DNA from: Rhodobiaceae bacterium
GTDB lineage: Bacteria; Pseudomonadota; Alphaproteobacteria; Parvibaculales; Parvibaculaceae
Length of the DNA: 10,325 nt
Assembly (NCBI GenBank): GCA_027352645.1
Contig: DAIEIL010000174.1
Coordinates: forward strand, 1 to 10,325
Reading direction: 5' to 3'
The notes below the pieces were generated by a model. The model did no database searches. It had not been told where the DNA came from and saw nothing but the letters and a program-made list of their open reading frames with translations. Of the stretch, positions 1-8,006 are shown in pieces (position 1 is the stretch's first letter; each line of letters opens with the position of its first letter). The position numbers were made by a program, and so were the translations under genes.

Positions 1-2393
<2,393 letters not shown>

Positions 2394-2398
2394 ACGTA

Positions 2399-2404
2399 TC
2401 CTCC
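2399..2404 (-). promoter_or_regulatory. Ribosome binding site deciding the GTG start of ftsK
   Basis: On the minus strand the sequence reads TTGGAGGATACGT directly before the GTG at 2393-2391. The GGAGG is 6 nt from the start, which supports the GTG over the internal ATG at codon 12. Confidence 0.75.
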
Positions 2405-2496
2405 AATTTTCGCGCGGCGCCGTCTTGGCTTGCCTGCGCGATCCCTTACCACCTGCACGTCCCCGCGGCGCAGCCCCGATCACAGCCAGATCACAT

Positions 2497-3720
2497 TCAT
2501 AGAATGGCCGCCATGCGGGCAAGCGCCTCTTCCGTTGCGGTCTGGCTTTCGACCAACGCGACGCGGATATAGGCCGCGCCGGGATTGCCGCCGCCGTCTA
2601 TGGAATCTTCGCGCGAGAGATACTTGCCGGGCAAGACCTTCACGCCACCTTTGGCCCAGAGTTCGCGGGTCGCGGCTTCGCCGTCGCCGACATCGAGCCA
2701 GAGAAAGAATCCGCCCGCCGGTCGATAGAAGCCGAAGCGATTGCCGAGAATGCGCTCCGCCGCGTCGATCTTGGCGCGGTAGCGGGCGCGGTTCTCCTCG
2801 ACATGGGCCTCGTCGTTCCAGGCGGCGGCCGAGGCCGCCATGATCGGCATCGGCACCTGCGGCGCTGCGATGTTGCGGAAATTGCGGAAGCGGACGAGGA
2901 AATCGCGGTCGCCCGCGATGAAGCCCGAGCGCAGGCCCGGCAGGCTCGATCGCTTCGAAAGCGAATGGAACACGACCACATTGTCGAGCGTGCCGGAGAG
3001 TTCGATTGCAGCCTGAAGCGCGCCAGCCGGTTTCTCACGGTCGTAGATTTCGGCATAGCACTCGTCGATGGCGAGCAGGATGCCGTGACGACGCGCGAGG
3101 CCGATCAGGTCCTTCAGCTGATCGAGGCTCGCCACCGCGCCTTGCGGGTTCGCGGGCGAGCAGAAATAGATCATCGAGGTCCGTGCGAGCAGCTCTTCGG
3201 GCAGGCTCGCGAAATCGGGCATGAAGCCGTTCTCGCGGTTCGCCGCCACATAGACGGGCTCGGCGCCCGCCGCCAGCGCCGCCGCCGCATAGCACTGGTA
3301 GAAAGGGTTCGGCATCAGGATCGCCGGGCGCTGGCCCTTTTTCGAAAGGGGCGTGGCGACGAAGGCGATGTTGAAGAGCGCTTCGCGCGTCCCGTTCACC
3401 GGCAGGATCTGAAGCTCGGGATCGAGCGGCTTTTTCGGGCCGATCACGTCAGGGCCGAGGCCATAGCGCCGACCGAGCCATGCGGCGACGGAGGCGCGGA
3501 AATCGGGCGTGCCGGAGATCGGCGGATATTTGCCGAATTCCTTCGCATGCGCCGCGATGGTTTCCATCACGAAATCCGGAAAGGGGTGCTGCGGCTCGCC
3601 CAGCGACATGACGATCGGCGCCATGCCCGGCTGGACCCCCTCAATCAGCGCATTGAGGCGCGGAAAGGGGCCGTCAGGCAGCGTTTCGAAGCGATTATGC
3701 GTCAGGTCCGGCGCGGTCAT
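2497..3720 (-). CDS. dapC: Class I/II PLP aminotransferase, probable succinyldiaminopimelate transaminase
   Basis: Fold-type I PLP aminotransferase of 407 residues, probably making N-succinyl-LL-2,6-diaminopimelate with glutamate as donor in lysine and peptidoglycan precursor synthesis (cytoplasmic). Visible family residues: N191 in SPANPQG, D219 and Y222 in IDECYAEIYD, the Schiff-base lysine K256 in SLSKRSSLPGLRSGF, and the carboxylate-binding R386 in YIRVAL. The stretches NPFYQCYAAAALAAGAEP and HSLSKRSSLPGLRSGF resemble DapC proteins more than aspartate aminotransferases; this is from memory of the family. The open frame extends upstream to 3816, but the extra 32 residues (Arg/Cys rich, containing a hairpin) are unlike the family, so the ATG at 3720 is preferred. 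Its only SD-like GGAG is 13 nt away, so the ribosome site is weak. It lies 103 nt upstream of ftsK on the same strand. Exact substrate is uncertain; aminotransferase is certain. Confidence 0.85.
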   Translation of the reverse strand: MTAPDLTHNRFETLPDGPFPRLNALIEGVQPGMAPIVMSLGEPQHPFPDFVMETIAAHAKEFGKYPPISGTPDFRASVAAWLGRRYGLGPDVIGPKKPLDPELQILPVNGTREALFNIAFVATPLSKKGQRPAILMPNPFYQCYAAAALAAGAEPVYVAANRENGFMPDFASLPEELLARTSMIYFCSPANPQGAVASLDQLKDLIGLARRHGILLAIDECYAEIYDREKPAGALQAAIELSGTLDNVVVFHSLSKRSSLPGLRSGFIAGDRDFLVRFRNFRNIAAPQVPMPIMAASAAAWNDEAHVEENRARYRAKIDAAERILGNRFGFYRPAGGFFLWLDVGDGEAATRELWAKGGVKVLPGKYLSREDSIDGGGNPGAAYIRVALVESQTATEEALARMAAIL

Positions 3721-3743
3721 TGAGGCGCAGCATCTCCAGCGGT

Positions 3744-3795
3744 GCGCCCGGGAGGGCGCGAGAAGTCGGGTCGCGAAGCAGCGTGTTGCTTCGCG
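3744..3795 (-). other. Two adjacent stem-loops in the dapC leader
   Basis: A perfect 6-bp stem with a four-base loop (GCGCCC / GGGCGC, 3744-3749 with 3754-3759) is followed 12 nt on by a perfect 9-bp stem with a six-base loop (CGCGAAGCA / TGCTTCGCG, 3772-3780 with 3787-3795). Neither has a T run on either strand, so they are not typical terminators. They sit 24-75 nt upstream of the chosen dapC start. A role in translation control or mRNA stability is inference only. Confidence 0.55.
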
Positions 3796-3850
3796 GCGCG
3801 ATCTTACCGGGCTCACCGGAGTCGGTCTACCTGCCTGGATCGACTGGACC

Positions 3851-3888
3851 AGTGGAAAAACCTGTGGAGTCTTCGGCCTTTATCCACA
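3851..3888. promoter_or_regulatory. Perfect DnaA-box sequence with two degenerate neighbours
   Basis: TTATCCACA at 3880-3888 matches the E. coli DnaA-box consensus exactly. Two weaker, oppositely oriented look-alikes lie within 40 bp: TGTGGAGTC at 3863-3871 (three mismatches at the end) and AGTGGAAAA at 3851-3859 (two mismatches). They lie between the amt2 stop and the dapC start, next to an AT-richer patch around 3895-3935. DnaA binding is inferred from sequence only. Confidence 0.45.
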
Positions 3889-3939
3889 CACCTGGAAGTA
3901 TTTCCTTAATCCTTGCTTCGCCTTTTATCGCCGACTCGC

Positions 3940-5199
3940 TCAGCGCTGGCCCATCTCGGCTTCCGGAGTGGAGCCGATCTTGTGGATTGCGAGGTCCGCG
4001 CCTTGCATTTCATCGCTCTTGGCGAGGCGAATGCCGACTGCCTTCTTGAGGCCGCCATAGATGATGAAGCCCGCCGCGAGCGCATAGGCCGCCCCGCCCA
4101 GCGAACCGATGAGCTGGCTCATGAAGGTGACGCCGCCAAGGCCGCCGAGTGAGGTCAGGCCGAAAATGCCGCAGGCGATTCCGCCCCAAAGGCCGCAAAG
4201 CCCGTGCAGCGCCCAGACGCCGAGCACGTCGTCGAGCTTCAGGCGCGCCTGGCTCCATTCGAACATGTAGACGAAGAGCCCCCCCGCGACGCCGCCGGTC
4301 ACCAGCGCGCCGAGCGGGTGCATCAGGTCCGAGCCCGCGCAGACGGCGACGAGGCCCGCCAGCGCGCCGTTGTGAACGAAGCCGGGGTCGTTTCGACCCG
4401 CGATCAACGCCACGAGGATGCCGCCGACCATCGCCATCAGCGAATTCATGGCGACGAGGCCCGAAACGCTGGCGAGCGAGCCGGCGGACATCACGTTGAA
4501 GCCGAACCAGCCCACGCAGAGCAACCAGGAGCCCAGCGAAAGCCAGGGGATCGAGGAGGGCGGAAAGCCGACAAGGCGGCCGTCCTTGGTGTAGCGCCCG
4601 GTGCGGTGGCCGAGCAGGGCGACTGCACCGAAAGCGAGCCAGCCGCCCATCGCATGGACAACGATCGAGCCGGCGAAATCGTGGAAATTCGCGCCGAAGG
4701 TGGCGGCAAACCAGTCCTGAACACCGTGATTGCCGTGCCAGACCAGACCTTCGAAGAACGGATAGACAAGGGCGGTGATGATGGCGGTCGCCGCAAGCTG
4801 CGGCCAGAACTTCGCCCGTTCCGCGATGCCGCCCGAGATGATGGCCGGGATCGCGGCCGCGAAGGTGAGCAGGAAGAAGAATTTGACGAGGTCGCGGCCC
4901 TGCGGCGCGAAGCCGGCGCCTTCATTGCCGTTCAGTACCGCCGCACTCTGGAAGAAATGGACGCCATAGGCCACGCCATAGCCGATCAGGAAATAGGCCA
5001 GCGTCGAAACGGCGAAGTCGACCAGGATCTTCACCAGCGCATTGACCTGGTTCTTGTGCCTGACCGTGCCGACCTCAAGAAAGGCGAAGCCCGAATGCAT
5101 CGCAAAGACGAGGATGGCGCCCATGAGAATAAAAAAGACGTCCGCGCCGTTGGAGACGCCGGGTCCGGTCGGGTTCATTGGAGATGTCTTCCCTGCCAT
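3940..5199 (-). CDS. Ammonium transporter, second divergent Amt paralogue
   Basis: Inner-membrane ammonium channel of the Amt/MEP/Rh family, 419 residues, about 11 membrane segments. Residues aligned with E. coli AmtB: the Phe gate F113 (F107), W154 (W148), D174 and H182 in DFAGSIVVH (D160, H168), F234 and S238 in GWFGFNVMS (F215, S219), and the second pore histidine H332 in VWALHG (H318). The cytoplasmic tail GIRLAKSDEMQGADL keeps the GlnK-responsive G-x-R...E...G-x-D pattern. Unlike amt1 it has no cleavable signal peptide and starts with a short polar stretch and NPTGPGVSNGADVFF, so it belongs to a different Amt subgroup. The start is ambiguous: ATG at 5199 (weak AAGG right before it) or ATG at 5178 (residue 8), which matches the usual N-terminus better and avoids the inverted repeat beside the first ATG. 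It appears to have its own sigma54-type promoter. Confidence 0.95.
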   Translation of the reverse strand: MAGKTSPMNPTGPGVSNGADVFFILMGAILVFAMHSGFAFLEVGTVRHKNQVNALVKILVDFAVSTLAYFLIGYGVAYGVHFFQSAAVLNGNEGAGFAPQGRDLVKFFFLLTFAAAIPAIISGGIAERAKFWPQLAATAIITALVYPFFEGLVWHGNHGVQDWFAATFGANFHDFAGSIVVHAMGGWLAFGAVALLGHRTGRYTKDGRLVGFPPSSIPWLSLGSWLLCVGWFGFNVMSAGSLASVSGLVAMNSLMAMVGGILVALIAGRNDPGFVHNGALAGLVAVCAGSDLMHPLGALVTGGVAGGLFVYMFEWSQARLKLDDVLGVWALHGLCGLWGGIACGIFGLTSLGGLGGVTFMSQLIGSLGGAAYALAAGFIIYGGLKKAVGIRLAKSDEMQGADLAIHKIGSTPEAEMGQR

Positions 5200-5206
5200 G
5201 CCCTTG

Positions 5207-5224
5207 GCCGCTCAGGTGAGCGGC
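5207..5224. repeat. Inverted repeat beside the first possible amt2 start
   Basis: GCCGCTCA at 5207-5214 and TGAGCGGC at 5217-5224 are perfect 8-base complements around a GG centre. The repeat begins 7 nt upstream of the ATG at 5199. In RNA it could fold as a 7-bp hairpin over the place a ribosome site would occupy. As DNA it could be an operator. No function is demonstrated. Confidence 0.5.
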
Positions 5225-5292
5225 GTTTCGGGCCCTTCTTTTTCTGGATTGCCTATGAGGCGACCTGTTGCCGTCCTTTTGGACAGGCACAT

Positions 5293-5309
5293 TGCCCAAT
5301 CAAGGGGCA
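5293..5309. promoter_or_regulatory. NtrC-like dyad at the amt2 promoter
   Basis: TGCCCAATCAAGGGGCA is a 17-bp dyad. It agrees with the enterobacterial NtrC consensus TGCACCAWWWTGGTGCA at 12 positions, and with the dyad at 7838-7854 upstream of amt1 at 14 of 17 positions. It directly adjoins the downstream side of the predicted -24/-12 element and would overlap the transcription start, an unusual place for an activator. Confidence 0.45.
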
Positions 5310-5325
5310 TGCCATGTGGCTGCCA
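5310..5325 (-). promoter_or_regulatory. Predicted sigma54 (-24/-12) promoter of amt2
   Basis: The minus strand reads TGGCAGCCACATGGCA, against the RpoN consensus TGGCACGNNNNTTGCA. The GG and GC dinucleotides are intact with exact 10-bp spacing, and TGGCA is perfect. Transcription would start near 5298, giving a leader of about 100-120 nt. The rest of the 384-bp gap between amt2 and glnK (5200-5583) holds the dyad at 5293-5309, the inverted repeat at 5207-5224 and the terminator at 5450-5478, and nothing else I can recognise. Confidence 0.5.
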
Positions 5326-5449
5326 GATTTTTCAGCAGGGAAAATCAATCACTTGGCGTTATCGGCGCCAGAGCGAGAAAGTATTCAGCAGAAAATCGCC
5401 CAGATATCGGTCCCGATTTCTAGGCATTCCGCAAAAATATTAGGCAGAA

Positions 5450-5478
5450 AGAGCCCGGAAGAGGGAGTTCCGGGCTCT
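5450..5478 (-). terminator. Hairpin terminator after glnK
   Basis: Perfect 11-bp stem AGAGCCCGGAA (5450-5460) / TTCCGGGCTCT (5468-5478) with a 7-base loop, 105 nt beyond the glnK stop. Read on the minus strand it is followed by TTCTGCC. With the T-ending stem this gives a short, imperfect U tract. It would separate glnK from amt2. Confidence 0.6.
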
Positions 5479-5583
5479 CCTGGAGGGACGCCTTGCAGCC
5501 GGAGGAGGCCGGAAGGGGCGCGTAATGGAAGGGGCCACCCGACGACGAAGGCGCCTGACCTTCGCCGCCGGGCTATTGCTGGA

Positions 5584-5922
5584 TCAGATTGCGTCCGAGT
5601 CGGTTTCGCCGGTGCGGATGCGGAGAGCCGATTCAACCGGCACGACGAAGATCTTGCCGTCGCCGATCTGGCCGGTCTTGGCCGCGCCGCTGATTGCCGA
5701 CACCGTCTTCGCGACGAGATCGGAAGGCACCACCACCTCGATCTTGATCTTGGGCAGGAAGTTCACGGCGTATTCAGCGCCGCGATAGATTTCTGTCTGG
5801 CCCTTCTGCCTTCCGTAGCCTTTGACTTCGGAAATGGTCAGACCCTCGATGCCGAGCGAGGTCAGAGCCTCGCGGACTTCGTCGAGTTTGAAGGGCTTCA
5901 CGATCGCCACAACGAGCTTCAT
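5584..5922 (-). CDS. glnK: Nitrogen regulatory protein PII (GlnK/GlnB family)
   Basis: Trimeric PII signal protein, 112 residues, the usual length. It binds ATP/ADP and 2-oxoglutarate and relays nitrogen status; the AmtB-linked GlnK form blocks ammonium channels when nitrogen is plentiful. The N-terminus MKLVVAIVKPFKLDEVREAL and the T-loop YRGAEYAVNFLPK are diagnostic. Tyr51 in the T-loop is the site uridylylated by GlnD in proteobacteria. The B-loop TGQIGDGKIFV and the C-terminal RIRTGE are intact. The start is supported by GAGG at 5931-5934, 8 nt upstream. It lies between two ammonium transporter genes, which favours the name glnK over glnB, although sequence alone does not separate them well. 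It is flanked by terminators on both sides and has its own predicted sigma54 promoter. Confidence 0.95.
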   Translation of the reverse strand: MKLVVAIVKPFKLDEVREALTSLGIEGLTISEVKGYGRQKGQTEIYRGAEYAVNFLPKIKIEVVVPSDLVAKTVSAISGAAKTGQIGDGKIFVVPVESALRIRTGETDSDAI

Positions 5923-5946
5923 TTTGGTTTCCTCTTTTGCTTGCCG

Positions 5947-5970
5947 CCGTCCGGCCTCGCGGCCTTACGG
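5947..5970 (-). other. Small GNRA-type hairpin in the glnK leader
   Basis: On the minus strand CCGT-AA-GGCC-GCGA-GGCC-GG-ACGG can fold as two 4-bp stems around an AA/GG internal loop, capped by a GCGA tetraloop. It ends 24 nt before the glnK start, just upstream of the ribosome site. The fold is visible; any role is speculative. Confidence 0.35.
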
Positions 5971-6030
5971 AAATTCTGATCACTCGAACCGGAGAGCCTT
6001 GAAGGCGCCGGCCACCACTATTCACCATTA

Positions 6031-6046
6031 ATCAAGAACCGTGCCG
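6031..6046 (-). promoter_or_regulatory. Predicted sigma54 promoter of glnK
   Basis: The minus strand reads CGGCACGGTTCTTGAT, against TGGCACGNNNNTTGCA. The -24 half GGCACG is perfect and the spacing is right, but the -12 half is TTGA instead of TTGC. The first 15 bases are identical to the element upstream of amt1 (7738-7752). Transcription would start near 6020, about 100 nt before the start codon. The 373-bp gap between amt1 and glnK (5923-6295) otherwise holds the leader hairpin, the dyad at 6161-6177 and the amt1 terminator. Confidence 0.6.
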
Positions 6047-6160
6047 TAGGTGAAAAACGCCGTAAGCTCTTGTTTTCACGTTTACTTCCGGTTGAAGAAG
6101 CGAAAGCGGCAAAGTTCTGTACACGGCCGAAGAGGGCCAGTTCGCGTATTGGAAGGCAGA

Positions 6161-6177
6161 TGCCGCTTTCTTGTGCA
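6161..6177. promoter_or_regulatory. NtrC-like site upstream of glnK
   Basis: TGCCGCTTTCTTGTGCA (TGCACAAGAAAGCGGCA on the other strand) matches the NtrC consensus at 12 of 17 positions. Its TGCC and CTTGTGC parts are shared with the site at 7867-7883. Its centre lies about 130 bp upstream of the predicted -24/-12 element, a normal enhancer distance. Only one such site is clear here. Confidence 0.4.
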
Positions 6178-6225
6178 GGTTGCGTCGCGGCAATTCCGCA
6201 CTGTCGGGAAATCGATACCGGCCTG

Positions 6226-6267
6226 AAAAAAAGGGCGCCCAACCAGTGTCTCTGGAGGGGCGCCCCT
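6226..6267 (-). terminator. Strong intrinsic terminator after amt1
   Basis: Read on the minus strand, GGGCGCCC (6265-6258) pairs with GGGCGCCC (6240-6233) and is followed at once by seven T (6232-6226). The stem can extend by a G-U and an A-U pair. The 17-nt loop contains its own small CCAG/CTGG stem. It begins about 30 nt beyond the amt1 stop, so most amt1 transcripts should end before glnK. Confidence 0.85.
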
Positions 6268-6295
6268 GTCCGCAACTGGCCCAGAAGGGCAGTGC

Positions 6296-7630
6296 TTACT
6301 GAACCACCTCACCATGCAGGTTGATGTCGAGGCCTTCGACTTCTTCCTGCGGCGAGACGCGGAGACCGAAGAAGATCTTCACGACCATGAGGAGCACGAA
6401 GGTGCCGATGCCCGAGTAGACCAGGGTGTAGAGGACACCCTTGACCTGGGTCATGACCTGGGCCCAGTTGCCGTCGATGGCGCCGACCGGCGCAGTCGCA
6501 CCCGTGACCGCCATCGTGGCGAAGACACCGGTGAGGAGCGCGCCGACGATGCCGCCAACGCAGTGCACGCCGAAGACGTCGAGAGCGTCGTCATAGCCCA
6601 GCGCACGCTTCACAGCGGTCGAGGCGATGAAGCAGATGATGCCGGCGGCGAGACCGATCCAGAGCGCGCCGACCGGATCGACGAAGCCCGAGGCCGGGGT
6701 GATGGCGACGAGGCCGGCGACGGCGCCCGAGCACATGCCGAGAAGCGTCGGCTTCTTGTGGACGACCCATTCCGCGAACATCCAGGCGATGGCGGCCATG
6801 CCGGTCGCGATCTGCGTGACGATGAAGGCGAAGCCGGCGCGGCCATCGGCGGCGAGTTCCGAACCCGCGTTGAAGCCGAACCAGCCGACCCACAGCAGCG
6901 AGGCGCCGATCATGGTGAGCACGACGTTGTGCGGCGCCATGTTTTCGTGGCCGTAGCCCTTGCGCGGACCGAGGACGAGGCAGGTCACGAGACCGGCAAT
7001 GCCGGCGTTGATGTGAACGACCGTGCCGCCGGCGAAGTCGAGAACGCCTGCGGTGCCGAGGAAGCCGCCGCCCCAGACCCAATGGCAGACCGGCGCGTAG
7101 ATGAAGATCAGCCACAGGCCCATGAAGGCGAGCAGCGAGGAGAACTTCATGCGATCGGCGAAGGCGCCCGTGATGAGCGCCGGCGTGATGATCGCGAAGG
7201 TCATCTGGAAGACCATGAAGACGCTTTCGGGAATGACGCCCGAAACATTGCCCACCGCCAGGCCCTTCAGGAAGACGCGGTCGAAGCCGCCGATATAGGC
7301 CTGCAGCGCGCCGCCGTCACGGAAGGCGAGCGAATAGCCGATGATCGTCCACAGGACGGTCACGAGCGCTGTAATCGCGAAGTTCTGCGCGGTGATCGCC
7401 ACCACGTTCTTCTTGCGCACCATGCCGCCGTAGAAGAGGGCAAGGCCCGGGATCGTCATCAGAAGCACGAGGGCGGAGGATGTGAGCATCCATGCCGTCG
7501 AACCGCTGTCGATCTTCGGGGCTTCGTCTGCGAAGGCACTGCCTACCGAACCGAGGAGCGCCAGCGTTGTCGCTGCAACTCCAAGGGGGATGTGTCGCAA
7601 GACCCCCTTTTCCTTTCCTGTCTCAGTCAT
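6296..7630 (-). CDS. amtB: Ammonium transporter AmtB with signal peptide
   Basis: Trimeric inner-membrane ammonium channel, 444 residues from the ATG at 7630. That start is chosen because GGAGAG lies just upstream (7640-7635) and residues 1-34 then form a clean Sec signal peptide ending SAFA, with the mature protein starting DEAPKIDSG. The open frame continues upstream to 7873, but that stretch is the promoter region. Residues aligned with E. coli AmtB: F141 and F145 (F103, F107), W186 in HWVWGGG (W148), D198 and H206 in LDFAGGTVVH (D160, H168), F253 and S257 in GWFGFNAGS (F215, S219), H356 in DVFGVH (H318). The tail GLRVSPQEEVEGLDINLHGE is the conserved cytoplasmic segment that meets GlnK. 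This is the canonical enterobacterial-type Amt; amt2 is the divergent one. A strong terminator follows, and a sigma54-type promoter with two NtrC-like sites precedes it. Confidence 0.97.
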   Translation of the reverse strand: MTETGKEKGVLRHIPLGVAATTLALLGSVGSAFADEAPKIDSGSTAWMLTSSALVLLMTIPGLALFYGGMVRKKNVVAITAQNFAITALVTVLWTIIGYSLAFRDGGALQAYIGGFDRVFLKGLAVGNVSGVIPESVFMVFQMTFAIITPALITGAFADRMKFSSLLAFMGLWLIFIYAPVCHWVWGGGFLGTAGVLDFAGGTVVHINAGIAGLVTCLVLGPRKGYGHENMAPHNVVLTMIGASLLWVGWFGFNAGSELAADGRAGFAFIVTQIATGMAAIAWMFAEWVVHKKPTLLGMCSGAVAGLVAITPASGFVDPVGALWIGLAAGIICFIASTAVKRALGYDDALDVFGVHCVGGIVGALLTGVFATMAVTGATAPVGAIDGNWAQVMTQVKGVLYTLVYSGIGTFVLLMVVKIFFGLRVSPQEEVEGLDINLHGEVVQ

Positions 7631-7736
7631 CCGTCTCTCCATTGACTGCCGGGTCACTGCCCCCCGGCTTTGAATGCTCGGGCGCCCGTTTGATTGTGCA
7701 AGCGATGCACGCAGCGGCGCTTGGGCGACAAGTGTT

Positions 7737-7752
7737 CTCAAGAACCGTGCCG
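7737..7752 (-). promoter_or_regulatory. Predicted sigma54 promoter of amt1
   Basis: The minus strand reads CGGCACGGTTCTTGAG, sharing 15 identical bases with the element before glnK. GGCACG at -24 is perfect; -12 is TTGA. Predicted start is near 7725, leaving a leader of about 95 nt. Two NtrC-like sites lie about 100 and 130 bp upstream, the classical enhancer arrangement. Confidence 0.6.
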
Positions 7753-7824
7753 AACGATCAAGAGTCAGGTAGCCCATTGATTCGGCCCGCATTTCTGGCA
7801 CATAGGGCTGGTGGCTCATGACTA

Positions 7825-7883
7825 TGGGCAATAAAAATGCCCAATAAAAGTGCAAAATCATCCAAACGCACAAGTTTTGGGCA
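7825..7883. promoter_or_regulatory. Tandem NtrC-like enhancer sites upstream of amt1
   Basis: Two 17-bp dyads, TGCCCAATAAAAGTGCA (7838-7854) and CGCACAAGTTTTGGGCA (7867-7883, the reverse orientation of the same pattern), have centres 29 bp apart, near three helical turns. On the minus strand the first reads TGCACTTTTATTGGGCA. A further perfect inverted repeat, TGGGCA-N7-TGCCCA (7825-7843), overlaps the first. The 433-bp divergent gap (7631-8063) also holds the amt1 promoter and the hairpin at 8007-8036. I see no confident promoter for the plus-strand dehydrogenase gene. Confidence 0.55.
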
Positions 7884-8006
7884 TTGATTGGCCGTGGTGT
7901 GGCGCATGCGGGAAAATTGAGTGCGAGAAGGCCCCGGCCTGGCTTTCGCGCTTTGCACTCCTCCTCTAAAGTTCCGCCGTCGAAGGGCCGCAGCAGAGCC
8001 CGGACA

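Noticed and set aside
3721..3816. N-terminal extension of the aminotransferase by 32 codons
   Set aside because: The Arg/Cys-rich extension is unlike the family and consists of the two hairpins; the family N-terminus starts at 3720.
3851..3888. Replication origin
   Set aside because: Only one perfect DnaA box, no long AT-rich unwinding region and no dnaA, hemE, parAB or repABC genes nearby.
5387..5402. Alternative sigma54-like sequence TGGGCGATTTTCTGCT upstream of amt2
   Set aside because: Spacing is right but the -24 half is poor; the candidate at 5310-5325 is better and nearer the gene.
4204..5979. 591-codon plus-strand open frame across amt2 and glnK
   Set aside because: It spans two well-supported minus-strand genes and their control region, with low-complexity shadow composition and no known domain.
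6314..7645. 443-codon plus-strand open frame opposite amt1
   Set aside because: Exact shadow of the amt1 coding region, very rich in Asp, Glu, Arg and His; no family resemblance.
7696..7710. Inverted repeat GTGCA-N5-TGCAC in the amt1 leader as an NtrC site
   Set aside because: Its arms are in the opposite order to the NtrC dyad and it lies downstream of the predicted transcription start; kept only as a chance palindrome.
7631..7873. N-terminal extension of amt1 by 81 codons
   Set aside because: It would put the -24/-12 element and part of the NtrC-like sites inside coding sequence and bury the signal peptide; the ATG at 7630 has a ribosome site.
7889..7904. Plus-strand sigma54-like sequence TGGCCGTGGTGTGGCG before the dehydrogenase gene
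   Set aside because: GG/GC spacing fits, but the inner -24 bases do not match and GC-rich DNA gives such hits by chance.
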